A program made the translations under genes and the position numbers. The notes under the pieces were generated by a model. It saw only the letters and a program-made list of their open reading frames with translations. It was not told where the DNA came from and did no database searches. 64,000 bases of DNA, taken from contig NC_088325.1 in the NCBI RefSeq assembly GCF_910592395.1, positions 5,735,501-5,799,500 on the forward strand, written 5' to 3'. Source of the DNA: Lineus longissimus. Lineage: Eukaryota > Nemertea > Pilidiophora > Heteronemertea > Lineidae. Positions 14,700 through 24,269 of the stretch are shown here, piece by piece (position 1 is the stretch's first letter; every line of letters begins with the position of its first letter).

Positions 14700-17600
14700 G
14701 TGCAGGGCTTGGTTGAACACTCAGAGGCGTTTTACTTGAAATACGGTGTACAAGTTGCCAAATCACTCGTCGTTTGTAGCGAGGGTAAGATGCCTGTCAG
14801 CCTTCTCAACACACAGGCTTCGGATATTCACCTCCCACGAGGAGTCACGGTGGCTACATTTACAGAGAGTCCACTCTTAGAGGTTGTTACCCTGGTTGAG
14901 GATCCCCTGGATCTCACGGGAGATACAGATGACCCTGCCGCCAAAGAAAAACAAGGGGAAGACACTCGCCACCCAGTAGAAAAAATTGATTTTTCTGCAT
15001 GCAAACTTGATGAGTCTCAGAAGGCTGAGCTTCATACCCTACTTAGCCGTTTTCGTCACCTCTTTGTAGATAAGCCTGAAGACTTAGGCTGTTGTAAGCT
15101 CTTGGAACATGAAATAGATGTTCAAGGTCATCCCCCAATTCGGAGTCGGGCTTACAGGGTGTCTCCAGAACAAAGGGACGTTATAGAAGAGGAGGTCCAA
15201 AAGATGCACAACAAAGGTGTCATTCGCCCTAGTACTAGCCCGTGGAGTTCACCAATTGTCCTGGTCAAAAAGAGTAATGGGACTTGGCGTTTTTGTACGG
15301 ACTTCAGGGCCCTTAATAAGGTCACAAGGGGGGACAGCATGCCCTTACCTCCCATCGAGCACGCGTTGTCCTTTGGCTTCTCCCGATCGTCTCCAACTAT
15401 CTTCTCCACGCTGGACTTAGCCAGTGGCTTTTGGCAGTCAGTTTTGTCAGAGTCGAGTAAGCCTTATACAGCTTTTACGACAGGCTGGTCTCTCTGGGAG
15501 TACGAGCGCCTCCCATTCGGTCTAGCAAATGCTCCAGCTCATTTCAAGCGACTTATGCAATTAGTGCTGTCGGGTCTATTATGGGTATCAACATTGGTGT
15601 ACATTGATGATCTCATAATCTATAGCCCATCTTTTGAGCAGCATCTTGTGCATCTTCAACAAGTATTGGAACGTCTAGATAAGGCAGGTCTCAAACTTCA
15701 CCCCGACAAATGTTACTTCGGTCAGTTGGAAGTCAAATACCTGGGGCATATAGTGTCGGCCGATGGTATATCCATGAATCCAGAGAAATGCAGAGTCATC
15801 AATGATTTGAAACCCTGCACCTCTGTCAAAGAAATACGCTCATTTCTGGGTATAACAGGTTATTATCGGCGTTTCCTGAAGGACTACTCCAAGATAATCG
15901 CTCCCCTCACAAATTTGTTGGCGAAGGGCGTTCCTTTTGTTTGGAGTTCCGAATGTGACGATGCGATGGCCAAACTCAAGATAATGCTTACTACGGAACC
16001 GGTCATGCTCGCATATCCGCGGGAAGACCTCACCTATTATCTTTACACTGATGCATGTAATGTGTCCATTGGTTCCCAACTTTGCCAAGAGGTAGATGGT
16101 GTTATGCGAACGATTTGTTTCGGGGGTCGATTGCTCACCGCGCCCGAACGCAATTATTGTGTTACCGAACTCGAATGTCTTGCCTTGGTCATGGCCGTGA
16201 AGCGCTATAAGGTGTATCTGTCTTATAAATCCTTTGTGGCAGTTACCGACCATCGTTGTCTTTTATGGTTGATGAAATGTAAGGACAACAATCAACGCTT
16301 GCTTAGATGGTCACTGGCACTACAAGGCTACGACTTCACTATTAAGCATCAGAGTGGTCGCCTTCTCACGGTGGCGGATGGGTTATCACGCATCCCCCAT
16401 AACACGGATACGACTACCGTCATGTCTCTGCATACCGATAAAATAGATATGGAGTCAAAGCAACGGGAAGATCCGGAATTGTTGGCCCTCATACGTTATC
16501 TTGAGGAAGGGACACTTCCCGACGACAAACGGCAGGCCACACTTATTCAAAAGGTTGCCCACAGCTACTTTCTTGATAACAGCGGCGTCTTGAAGCGGAT
16601 TGGCCAGGGTCAATCTCCACACAAAAGTGGGTTTGTGGAACAAATAGTGGTACCAAACACATTGAGAACAGAGCTTCTGATTTGGTCCCACGAAAGCCCA
16701 ACTGCAGGACATTTTGGCAGAGATAGAACATATCTTAAACTTGCCGCTCGTTACTATTGGGATTCTATGTGCAATGATGTAGAATCTTGGGTCAGGGGTT
16801 GTGTCTCCTGCCAGAGCCGCAGGACCCCTCCCGGTCTGAAGCGGGCACCTTTGCAGCCAATCCTTTCATCCGAACCATGGGAACACCTTATCATGGACAT
16901 CAAAGGTCCATTGATAAAGACTCATCAAGGTCATAAGTACATCTTAGTGGTAATGGACCATTTCACCAAATTTGCCATTTGCACCGCTATGCATACCCAG
17001 ACCTCCAAGGAAATTGCCGATATCCTCTTCAAAGAAATAATTTGTAGATATGGGGCATTTCGGATGTTGCAGTCGGATATGGCAGCTGATTTCCTGAGCA
17101 AACTCATCGCCGAGCTTTGTCGAATTTGTGGAATCTCGAAAGTACATTCCACGAGTTATCACCCTATGTCTCAAGGTTTGGTCGAACGTCTGAACAGGAC
17201 ACTGGCTACTGCTCTGTCCCTGTATATAGCAGACGACCAAAAAGACTGGGATGTCTACCTGCCGGGGGTGACATGGGGTTACAACACTTCATGTTCCCAA
17301 CAGAGTACCGCCTTTACACCTTATTATATGTTGTATGGCCGGCAGCCCTTACAGCTACAGGACATTGCACTCACCCCTGCAGCTACCTTACCCAAACCAA
17401 TTAGAGAGCATCTAGCTACTGTGATTAAAAATTTAGAGATTGCACATGACATAGCTAGGACCAATCTGGAAAGAGCACGCAACCGGATGAAGGTTAAGTA
17501 CGATGTAAAAACAGAGGAACCAGCATTTCAGGTTGGGGATATGGTGTGGTTATATGTCCCCAGGGTTAAGGTCGGACTGTCCAAGTCATTGGGCCAATTT

Positions 17601-18110
17601 TGGACCGGCCCCTACTACATTGTGGAAAAGGTCACAAACCTTAACTTCAAAATTCGGACCTGGGACAACCGAAAGGTGCCCCAAGTCGTTCATTCGAACA
17701 GACTCAAGATGTTTCACCACGAAAGTAGACATCAGATACCAGTACCGCTCCTCGCTGAAGGGGATGAGGACGAGGCCAACCAAGTCTCAGAAGAATTCAT
17801 TAACCCAGATCATCTGCATGAAATTGCCGACCAATCTCCCCCAGGGGACATAGGGGACGACAACGATATTTCCCCGGCAGCAGAGGGGGTCGCAGAAAAT
17901 GATGAATCAACGGACAGTGACCACGATATATACACGGCTGAGAAGATACTCAGGACCCGCGTTCGGAGGGAAAAAATCGAATACTTGGTTAAATGGGAAG
18001 GTTATCCTGATGCAGACAGCACTTGGGAACCAGAACATCATATATTCGACAAAACTCTCATCACAGACTTTGAAGGTGGTCCGGGGAAACGGACCCAGAG
18101 GGTTGCATAG
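14700..18110 (+). CDS. Pol polyprotein: reverse transcriptase, RNase H, integrase, chromodomain
   Basis: The frame is open from 14,646. The listed start is a GTG, so the true start was probably upstream in gag-pol and is lost. RT (about residues 125-330) has the YIDDLIIYS active site at about 300. RNase H starts with LYTDACNVS (about 447). The integrase has an H2C2 zinc finger (HESPTAGHFGRDRTY ending CVSCQ, about 662-705) and a DDE core with D in IMDIKGPL, D in LQSDMAADF and E in GLVERLNR. The C-terminal chromodomain (about 1077-1125, EYLVKWEGYPDADSTWEP) would direct insertion to heterochromatin. No frameshift or stop interrupts these domains. Confidence 0.93.
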   Translation: MQGLVEHSEAFYLKYGVQVAKSLVVCSEGKMPVSLLNTQASDIHLPRGVTVATFTESPLLEVVTLVEDPLDLTGDTDDPAAKEKQGEDTRHPVEKIDFSACKLDESQKAELHTLLSRFRHLFVDKPEDLGCCKLLEHEIDVQGHPPIRSRAYRVSPEQRDVIEEEVQKMHNKGVIRPSTSPWSSPIVLVKKSNGTWRFCTDFRALNKVTRGDSMPLPPIEHALSFGFSRSSPTIFSTLDLASGFWQSVLSESSKPYTAFTTGWSLWEYERLPFGLANAPAHFKRLMQLVLSGLLWVSTLVYIDDLIIYSPSFEQHLVHLQQVLERLDKAGLKLHPDKCYFGQLEVKYLGHIVSADGISMNPEKCRVINDLKPCTSVKEIRSFLGITGYYRRFLKDYSKIIAPLTNLLAKGVPFVWSSECDDAMAKLKIMLTTEPVMLAYPREDLTYYLYTDACNVSIGSQLCQEVDGVMRTICFGGRLLTAPERNYCVTELECLALVMAVKRYKVYLSYKSFVAVTDHRCLLWLMKCKDNNQRLLRWSLALQGYDFTIKHQSGRLLTVADGLSRIPHNTDTTTVMSLHTDKIDMESKQREDPELLALIRYLEEGTLPDDKRQATLIQKVAHSYFLDNSGVLKRIGQGQSPHKSGFVEQIVVPNTLRTELLIWSHESPTAGHFGRDRTYLKLAARYYWDSMCNDVESWVRGCVSCQSRRTPPGLKRAPLQPILSSEPWEHLIMDIKGPLIKTHQGHKYILVVMDHFTKFAICTAMHTQTSKEIADILFKEIICRYGAFRMLQSDMAADFLSKLIAELCRICGISKVHSTSYHPMSQGLVERLNRTLATALSLYIADDQKDWDVYLPGVTWGYNTSCSQQSTAFTPYYMLYGRQPLQLQDIALTPAATLPKPIREHLATVIKNLEIAHDIARTNLERARNRMKVKYDVKTEEPAFQVGDMVWLYVPRVKVGLSKSLGQFWTGPYYIVEKVTNLNFKIRTWDNRKVPQVVHSNRLKMFHHESRHQIPVPLLAEGDEDEANQVSEEFINPDHLHEIADQSPPGDIGDDNDISPAAEGVAENDESTDSDHDIYTAEKILRTRVRREKIEYLVKWEGYPDADSTWEPEHHIFDKTLITDFEGGPGKRTQRVA

Positions 18111-18204
18111 GTTTTGCTTCTATCATTTCAGGGCTCAAGCATACCTGGTGGGGGTGTTTTCCAGCACGAGAGCTGTCTGTAAAGAACAGAGCTACGACTA
18201 GACG

Positions 18205-19623
18205 ATGCGCGTGTCCGCCATAATTGGGTGGCTAGCCATAACCTCGGTGGCTACCCAGGCTGCCAAAACAACAATCGTAAGAGCGAATTACGGGGTGGCC
18301 ATGCACCGCACTTCCACCGCTAACTTGGCGTCATCCTCGTGGAGCCACACTTTCGTCGTTCCATTTCTCCAAGAGCCGGCAGACCCAGAGGACTTCGATG
18401 TACCGTGCCAGAGACTCCCGGAAGACGCAGCAGTTGACATCTGCACAGAGATGACCACCACCGCTCGAGCCTTCCTGGTGGCACAGACGAGAGTCATTGC
18501 CGATATCAGACAGAACATGGCTCTGGTCAAGACACTCATCCCGGGTCGTATTACCAATCGGCCAGCCCGAGGTATTTTTAATTTTGCAGGACAGATCATG
18601 AAGACACTCTATGGTGTGGCGACGGAAGATGACGTAGCCAAACTGCAGAGCAATTTAGATGCTCATCACCAGGAAGCTCAACTCACAGCCAATGAAGTCA
18701 GGACGACGGAGAAGACATTGGGATCCTTCATGAACTTGACGGATGAGCGAATTAGCGCGGCCGTTGAGGGTATAGCCGACAACCAGAAGAAGCTTGGTGA
18801 ACTGTTCCAGGAAGCGGGTAATACTAATCTCCGCCTTGACCACTTAGAAGTCTCTGTCAGGGTACTTTTGTTGCTTAACCGCAACATGGCAGACACTATG
18901 CTTACCCTGCAGCTGTTGCATATGACTACAGAGTCATGGATTCAGGGCATCCAGACCCTGCTAGAAGGTTACCTCCCAGTTCAGATTGTATCCCATCGCA
19001 AAGTGAAGGATGTGCTGGAACACATACGATCCCAGCTAGCATCCGACTCCGGTTTGGCGACATATGCCATAGCTCATCCCTCGGTCTCCTACTATTATCA
19101 GGCCAAGGACGTACTGTTTAGTCAGGATGAGCAAAACTTATACATAACCATAAAAATACCCATCGCTGCCGTCACAACGGAGAATCAGCCTGAGCTGGCC
19201 GCCAAGGCGGTCTATCACATGATCCTCCACTATGGGCAGGACCATTCCTGTACTCTGCAGGTCCTTGCTCTAATTACGTCAGAATATTGTCTAAAAACGG
19301 CGGACCTGTTGGCCGCATATGAACGCGCGGACCATACGCCAGTGTCGCGTGTGGCCGCTCTCTCGTCTGTGTTGTCCACAAAGCAATGTGCAGATCTCGT
19401 GATGTGGGATGAGGAAGGCAGTGCAGTAGAAGGGCACAGGTGTCCCTATTGTGACATCTGTGTCGGCCTGATTTCACCTATAAAGGATGGCAACATAGGG
19501 GCGCGTATTGGCTGCTGTGGCCATGTCGCGCACCTTAAGTGCCTGGAGGGACCCGTGGCTCTCTTTCTCACCTCGTGTCCCTCATGTGACGCGGAGGACG
19601 CCAGTGGCCTTTCCGACGAGTAG
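18205..19623 (+). CDS. Envelope-like (F-protein-related) ORF ending in a RING-H2 finger
   Basis: This 472-residue ORF starts 95 bp after pol. Residues 1-20 resemble a signal peptide. RPAR (119-122) fits a furin site and is followed by GIFNFAGQIMKTLYG, the pattern of the F-type fusion peptide of errantivirus and baculovirus envelopes, then a heptad-rich region (about 140-225). A YYYQAKDVLF...LYITIKIPIA stretch matches later parts of that family. No transmembrane anchor follows. Instead residues 413-461 form C413-x2-C416, C438-x-H440-x2-H443-x2-C446, C458-x2-C461, a RING-H2 pattern typical of ubiquitin ligases. Whether it still acts as an envelope is doubtful. Confidence 0.7.
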   Translation: MRVSAIIGWLAITSVATQAAKTTIVRANYGVAMHRTSTANLASSSWSHTFVVPFLQEPADPEDFDVPCQRLPEDAAVDICTEMTTTARAFLVAQTRVIADIRQNMALVKTLIPGRITNRPARGIFNFAGQIMKTLYGVATEDDVAKLQSNLDAHHQEAQLTANEVRTTEKTLGSFMNLTDERISAAVEGIADNQKKLGELFQEAGNTNLRLDHLEVSVRVLLLLNRNMADTMLTLQLLHMTTESWIQGIQTLLEGYLPVQIVSHRKVKDVLEHIRSQLASDSGLATYAIAHPSVSYYYQAKDVLFSQDEQNLYITIKIPIAAVTTENQPELAAKAVYHMILHYGQDHSCTLQVLALITSEYCLKTADLLAAYERADHTPVSRVAALSSVLSTKQCADLVMWDEEGSAVEGHRCPYCDICVGLISPIKDGNIGARIGCCGHVAHLKCLEGPVALFLTSCPSCDAEDASGLSDE

Positions 19624-20641
19624 TTATTTTTTTTAAACTCGGCCTGTCTCCCCCACATCCGCGCATTGTGCCATTCCTCACCACGTTGTTTGCCGTCTTC
19701 CAATACTATATGTGGCCACTACCAGTTAACTTAAAATAATATTTGAAGAATGTACCGGTATGATATGTGACAATTACCTCTGACATTTGCAATTGACTCT
19801 TTCTAGCCATATTTTAAAACGGGACACTTCGTATATCTCGGACTCTTAGAACATTTCAACCACTCCACCCGTGATATCTCCATTTCATTGTACGTCAGGA
19901 CAGGGCCAGCCCTGGTCGACAGCAAGTTTCGTGGTCTGTCGTAAATCGTTTTTCCAGTCGAGCGGAAACCTTTGATCGTGGCATAAGAATTAATTCGTGT
20001 TATATGATTCGTCTCCTTCGGACAATCGTCCGTGCCGTTGACCAAGCCGAGCTGATCGATCCAGTCAACCATATCTACCTGGTCACATCTTCCGTTTATA
20101 CGAGCAGCCTATTGGATCTCCCGGATGAGGAGACACGATGGTGTACCTTCGAACATTTCCGACAGCCGTATTCACTGGGCTAAACAAGTGAATGACAGGA
20201 TCCATACGTCAAGCAATTATGATGTGTGCTAATACGAATGACTACGTCGGAAATGCATGTACCCATATTGATATCAGATGCGGCGAGGATATTAAAACAA
20301 AACTACGCACTCGGGATTTTCAGCGGCAGCGAGCTCACAGCCGTATACATAATTAGGGTTTCGACTACTTCGCCATCACCCCGAGATGGTCCCTAAGTCA
20401 ACGAACTTTGTAATTCTTGCACGAAACTTGTTATTCTATCGCTAGACACGATCACCGTTTCAAATACGGCCTAAATTCTGACTGAAGTGGAGGTCATCGG
20501 GATTCAAGACCTTTCGTAGCTTGGAACTTACTACTAACCTTTTTGGAACACTTCTGTGAACGGACATTTCGCTTCTCTTTGGACTGTCAAATTTACGGTA
20601 ACGTGATGTTCTTATACGTCGTGGACGACTTGTTCTTCTCC

Positions 20642-20652
20642 AAGGAGGGAGG
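20642..20652 (+). promoter_or_regulatory. Second polypurine tract copy
   Basis: AAGGAGGGAGG, identical to the tract before the LTR and preceded by a similar TCTTCTCC. The following bases (TGGTAATG) do not start an LTR. It could be an internal tract or a duplicated 3' region. Confidence 0.5.
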
Positions 20653-20941
20653 TGGTAATGATAATTGATCTGATTATAAGGCGGTAAGGGTATTGATATG
20701 ATTATAAGGCAGTAATGATAATTAATCTGATTATAAGGTGGTAATGATATTAGGTGACTGTAAGATGATAATGGCATTTATTTAATGATATTTGTCGTGA
20801 TATAACTTACATGAAGGAAAGATGATGGTATTTGTTAATGATATTTGTCGTGATATAACTTAGGAAGGGTATTTTGGTTGCAATTATAATAACGGTTTGT
20901 TGTTGGAAAAGGAAGCACTTAGTGGAATTTTTAAAGAAATT

Positions 20942-21029
20942 TAGAGTGTTTTCAGACATTTAGAGTGGTTTCAGAGATTAAGAGTTAGAGTGTTTTCAGA
21001 CATTTAGAGTGGTTTCAGAGATTAAGAGT
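20942..21029 (+). repeat. 44-bp perfect tandem duplication
   Basis: Units 20,942-20,985 and 20,986-21,029 are identical (TAGAGTGTTTTCAGACATTT...). Each unit contains two related halves. Confidence 0.9.
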
Positions 21030-21665
21030 GGTTTTTCCTGTAGTGGAAGTTACGGGTAATGACTTTTCGGTAATGATTATGGCGGAAACTATAATATACA
21101 AGTAGTACATGGGACTACGAGATAAATGTTTGAAGTTAATATAATAAGTGGTTGATGTTGAGAAGTGGAACAGGGATAACATGTACATATTAAGTGGAAG
21201 TTACAAATTTGAGCACATCATTAATGCTTACGGTTTAGGAACGAACTTGCATTTTAGGAACTTAGTGTAGTTGGGTAAAGATTTCGTGTGTTTCCTTGAG
21301 AAAAGGATATTATGGGTCGTTGAGTATAATAAAGAAGGGAACAATTAAGTATTTGCACATCAGTGCATGTGCAAACCCGGTGTTCAGTTGTGGATCTCAT
21401 ATATTGAGTCATGGTACTCGACATATCTATTTAGTATAACTGCCTTCCGGTGCCTTTTAAATTGGTTTAGGTGACATAAAACAATCTCAGGGATATCCAA
21501 AGAGTATTTATTTACCAGTTAAAGTATTTATTTACCAGTTCGAATTATATACATTTTATGACAATCTTTTCATTGAAGTTTGATGTTTGATAAGTGAAAA
21601 AGTGGTTTTACTGCTGGGATATAAGGTATAGTTCACATTTCAAGATTCGGGACGAATCTTCCCCT

Positions 21666-21676
21666 AAGGAGGGAGG
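21666..21676 (+). promoter_or_regulatory. Polypurine tract
   Basis: AAGGAGGGAGG directly precedes TGTTAC of the LTR. In this class the tract primes plus-strand DNA synthesis. Confidence 0.85.
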
Positions 21677-22559
21677 TGTTACAGTTAGCCAATTTGTATC
21701 AAATTGTTAACGATAATTAGTTGATTCATTTCATGACAAACATTTCGTATTCACATGATTTAAGGGTTTAGTGTATATTCTTAGTTAATCATGATTATTT
21801 AGATCATAGACACATTTTGGGAATCTCTTGGGTACGATGCCTGATTGGGGCTTGTCTTGTGAAGTCCTTGGGTGAAGTGGCCTTTGTTTGGCTGGTCGTC
21901 TGTAATTGTCACCTCCTTTTCTTCATGTTGAGTATAGCCTGTTAAGGTTACACCAACTCATTGTTTGGATAATCATTTGTGAGAAGACAATTATCTTCTT
22001 TCGTAAACAAGTCAATTATATTTTGGAACCTTCTAGAAGCTTTCGTAATATCTCGTGCTCGGACACGCATTTTATAATTACCGGAAACAGCCACGTGGTG
22101 CTCTGGACCACCTTCGTTATGGTGGACACTAGCTCTGATTGGCGGAGTTAGGGTATTTCGGGGGCGTCACGTGGGTGCGAAAGGGTTTGATAAGGGAATG
22201 TTCGGGATCATCCAGGAGAATTCCACCTTGAGAGATATTTCAACTTGTGAATTTCTACCAAGTTGGATTTAGACCTGTTCACTTGTGTAGATATACCATA
22301 CTTCGGATACCCGCCCCCATAAAAAGGTAAGACCAATTTGGTCCATATTGATTCCCGGTTTTAGATATTATTGTACTTAAGTGATTAAAGTATATTTTGT
22401 GATGTTCATATGAGTCGTTGCGTTAATTGTGTGTTGGAAACGAGAGAGGTTGGTTTGCCACTTAGTGTATCGCCACGGCACTAAGGGGGCAAGATCTACT
22501 AAGAACTCCTGGTCATTTCGAGGGCGCTTATCCCTTCGAGAGACCAGCGATTCGTAACA
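21677..22559 (+). repeat. 3' LTR of the gypsy-class element, 883 bp
   Basis: It begins TGTTACAG after the polypurine tract and ends ATTCGTAACA, giving a 6-bp inverted terminus TGTTAC/GTAACA. It contains a TATA-like box at 22,315-22,327. With no 5' LTR in the window, age by LTR divergence and the target duplication cannot be read. Confidence 0.8.
22315..22327 (+). promoter_or_regulatory. TATA-like box in LTR
   Basis: CCCCATAAAAAGG in the 3' third of the LTR, where a U3 promoter is expected. Confidence 0.5.
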
Positions 22560-22952
22560 GTAGTCCACCGACTGCCTGGATTGGGAAGGGGCTTGTAGGC
22601 AGGGAAGTTTTGTTTTTCCCCCCCCCCCCCCCCCCCCTTGCAAGCGATATCTGCTGCATGTTTTATGCTGGGGAGTTCACCATTCTTCCCATCTCTTAAC
22701 CCTAGCGTGGAACATGCATCTGTCGTCACACCACTCGGGCTACGGTGTGATGATTTCTACACATTGCCCTTTGGCTATTAACTTTAATCATTGATAGTGC
22801 TTAGAATGTGTCATTTTCACGATCGTCATGCTCGTCACAAGTGTCGTCATCAGCAATACACATAACACGTATTTTTTAACGTATACTTCATCGCGTTTCG
22901 ATTACCCTTACCAGAATTCTCAACCCGAATGTAAATACTTTAAATTCAAGAA
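22560..22952. other. Flank with poly-C run, no gene
   Basis: A run of about 21 C follows GTTTTGTTTTT near 22,617-22,637. No coding or repeat structure is otherwise seen. Confidence 0.5.
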
Positions 22953-24227
22953 AATAACACCACTTCATTAACAGTCGGTGTGGCCGCCCCTGACTCATAT
23001 GGAGGCGTACAGAGCTGTTGAGAAGGCCGATCATTGGCTGGGATTCCAGAGAGGGTTGTCCAGGCCTCATATCCAATATACTTCAGTTTCGAGTCGAATC
23101 CTTATTGTTTGGGTTGTTAAAACCGATTCGTAGGTCTCCTATGAATAAGATAATGGGATCAGGGCCTTCGGCCATTGTACTGAGTGTCCCAGAACATTTT
23201 CAACTAATCGTCATTGGTAGTGTAAAGGGTGTCCCAGTGCTAATGGCTGATAGTGCACAGGGTGTCCATGAAAAAGGTCCAACTGACATATTGGCTTCTG
23301 CTGGTTTTAGGGACTGACCTGCCCTTTCAAAGTGATGCACTGCTCAGGGAGGTAATGGAACAGTCTTCGGGTCTTATCATCCCTTACCAGCTTCGGGCTT
23401 TCAAAGATACTTTGCAGTGTGAAATTGGTAAGAATGAGAAGTTGTCCGTCACATATCTGGAGACAAAACCGAACATCCCTCTGAATGTACAGTCTTGTCC
23501 GAAGTGATCAGTGAAGGAATAAAAAAGAACGATGCAAATCCCGATTCAATTTTTTTTCAAAGCTAAAGATACACATTATTAGATTGTCCAATAACACCAC
23601 TTCATTAACAGTCGGTGTCGCCGCCCCTGACTCATATGGAGGCGAACAGAGCTGTTGAAAAGGCCGATCATTGGCTTGGATTCCAGAGAGGGTTGTCCAG
23701 GCCTCATATCCAATATACTTCAGTTTCGAGTCCAATCCTTATTGTTTGGGTTGTTGAAACCGATTCGTAGGTCTCCTATGAATGGGATAGTGGGATCAGG
23801 GCCTTCGGCCATTGTACTGAGTGTCCCAGAACAGTTTCAACTAATCGTCATTGGTAGTGTAAAGGGTGTCCCAGTGCTAATGGCTGATAGTGTTCAGGGT
23901 GTCCATGAAAAAAGTCCAACTGACATATTGGGTTCTGCTGGTTTTAGGGACTGACCTGCCCTTTCAAAGTGATGCACTGCTCAGGGAGGTAATGGTACAT
24001 GTCTTCGGGTCTTATCATCCCTTACCAGCTTCGGGCTTTCAAAGATACTTTGCAGTGCGAAATTGGTAAGAATGAGCAGTTGTCCGTCACATATCTGGAG
24101 ACAAAACCGAACATCCCTCTGAATGTACAGTCTTGTCCTAAGTGATCAGTGAAGGAATAAAAAAGAACGATGCAAATCCCGATTCAATTTTTTTTCAAAG
24201 CTAAAGATACACATTATTAGATTGTCC
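22953..24227. repeat. Tandem duplication, two ~638-bp units
   Basis: Units 22,953-23,589 and 23,590-24,227 align end to end with few mismatches, both running from AATAACACCACTTCATTAAC to TTATTAGATTGTCC. Short ORFs recur in both copies (for example from 23,018 and 23,655) but none is a recognised domain. The unit may be a fragment of an unidentified repeat. The high identity points to a recent duplication or an assembly duplication. Confidence 0.88.
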
Positions 24228-24269
24228 AGCGTTCAGAATCGTACCCACAATCATTCACAACACCCACAG

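Larger units (their letters stand above)
19624..21665 (+). other. Gypsy-class 3' untranslated region
   Basis: This is about 2 kb between the envelope-like stop and the polypurine tract without a supported gene. From about 20,660 it is AT-rich and made of imperfect short repeats (GATTATAAGG, ATATTTGTCGTGATATAACT). Confidence 0.6.
14540..22559 (+). mobile_element. Ty3/gypsy-class chromodomain retroelement with envelope-like gene, 5'-truncated
   Basis: The order is pol, envelope-like ORF, long untranslated region, polypurine tract, 3' LTR. The 5' LTR, gag and protease are missing, since the pol ORF begins downstream of where a protease active site would be. The GC content is higher than in the Polinton to its left. 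The element is not autonomous in this form. Presence of an envelope-like ORF places it with errantivirus-like lineages, but it also carries an integrase chromodomain. Confidence 0.88.

Noticed and set aside
15840-17240. Several minus-strand ORFs opposite pol
   Set aside because: They are shadows of a clear reverse transcriptase, RNase H and integrase reading frame.
19803-20777. Minus-strand ORFs of 89 and 105 residues in the gypsy 3' region
   Set aside because: Low-complexity or featureless sequence with no domain, in an untranslated region.
22617-22637. Poly-C tract as a functional element
   Set aside because: Similar C or G runs occur at several places in the window (27,648, 28,990, 34,788, 51,720, 52,697) and look like ordinary homopolymers.
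23018-23954. Repeated 99-residue ORFs in the tandem duplication
   Set aside because: The similarity follows from the DNA duplication. No domain is recognised and there is no start context or splice evidence.
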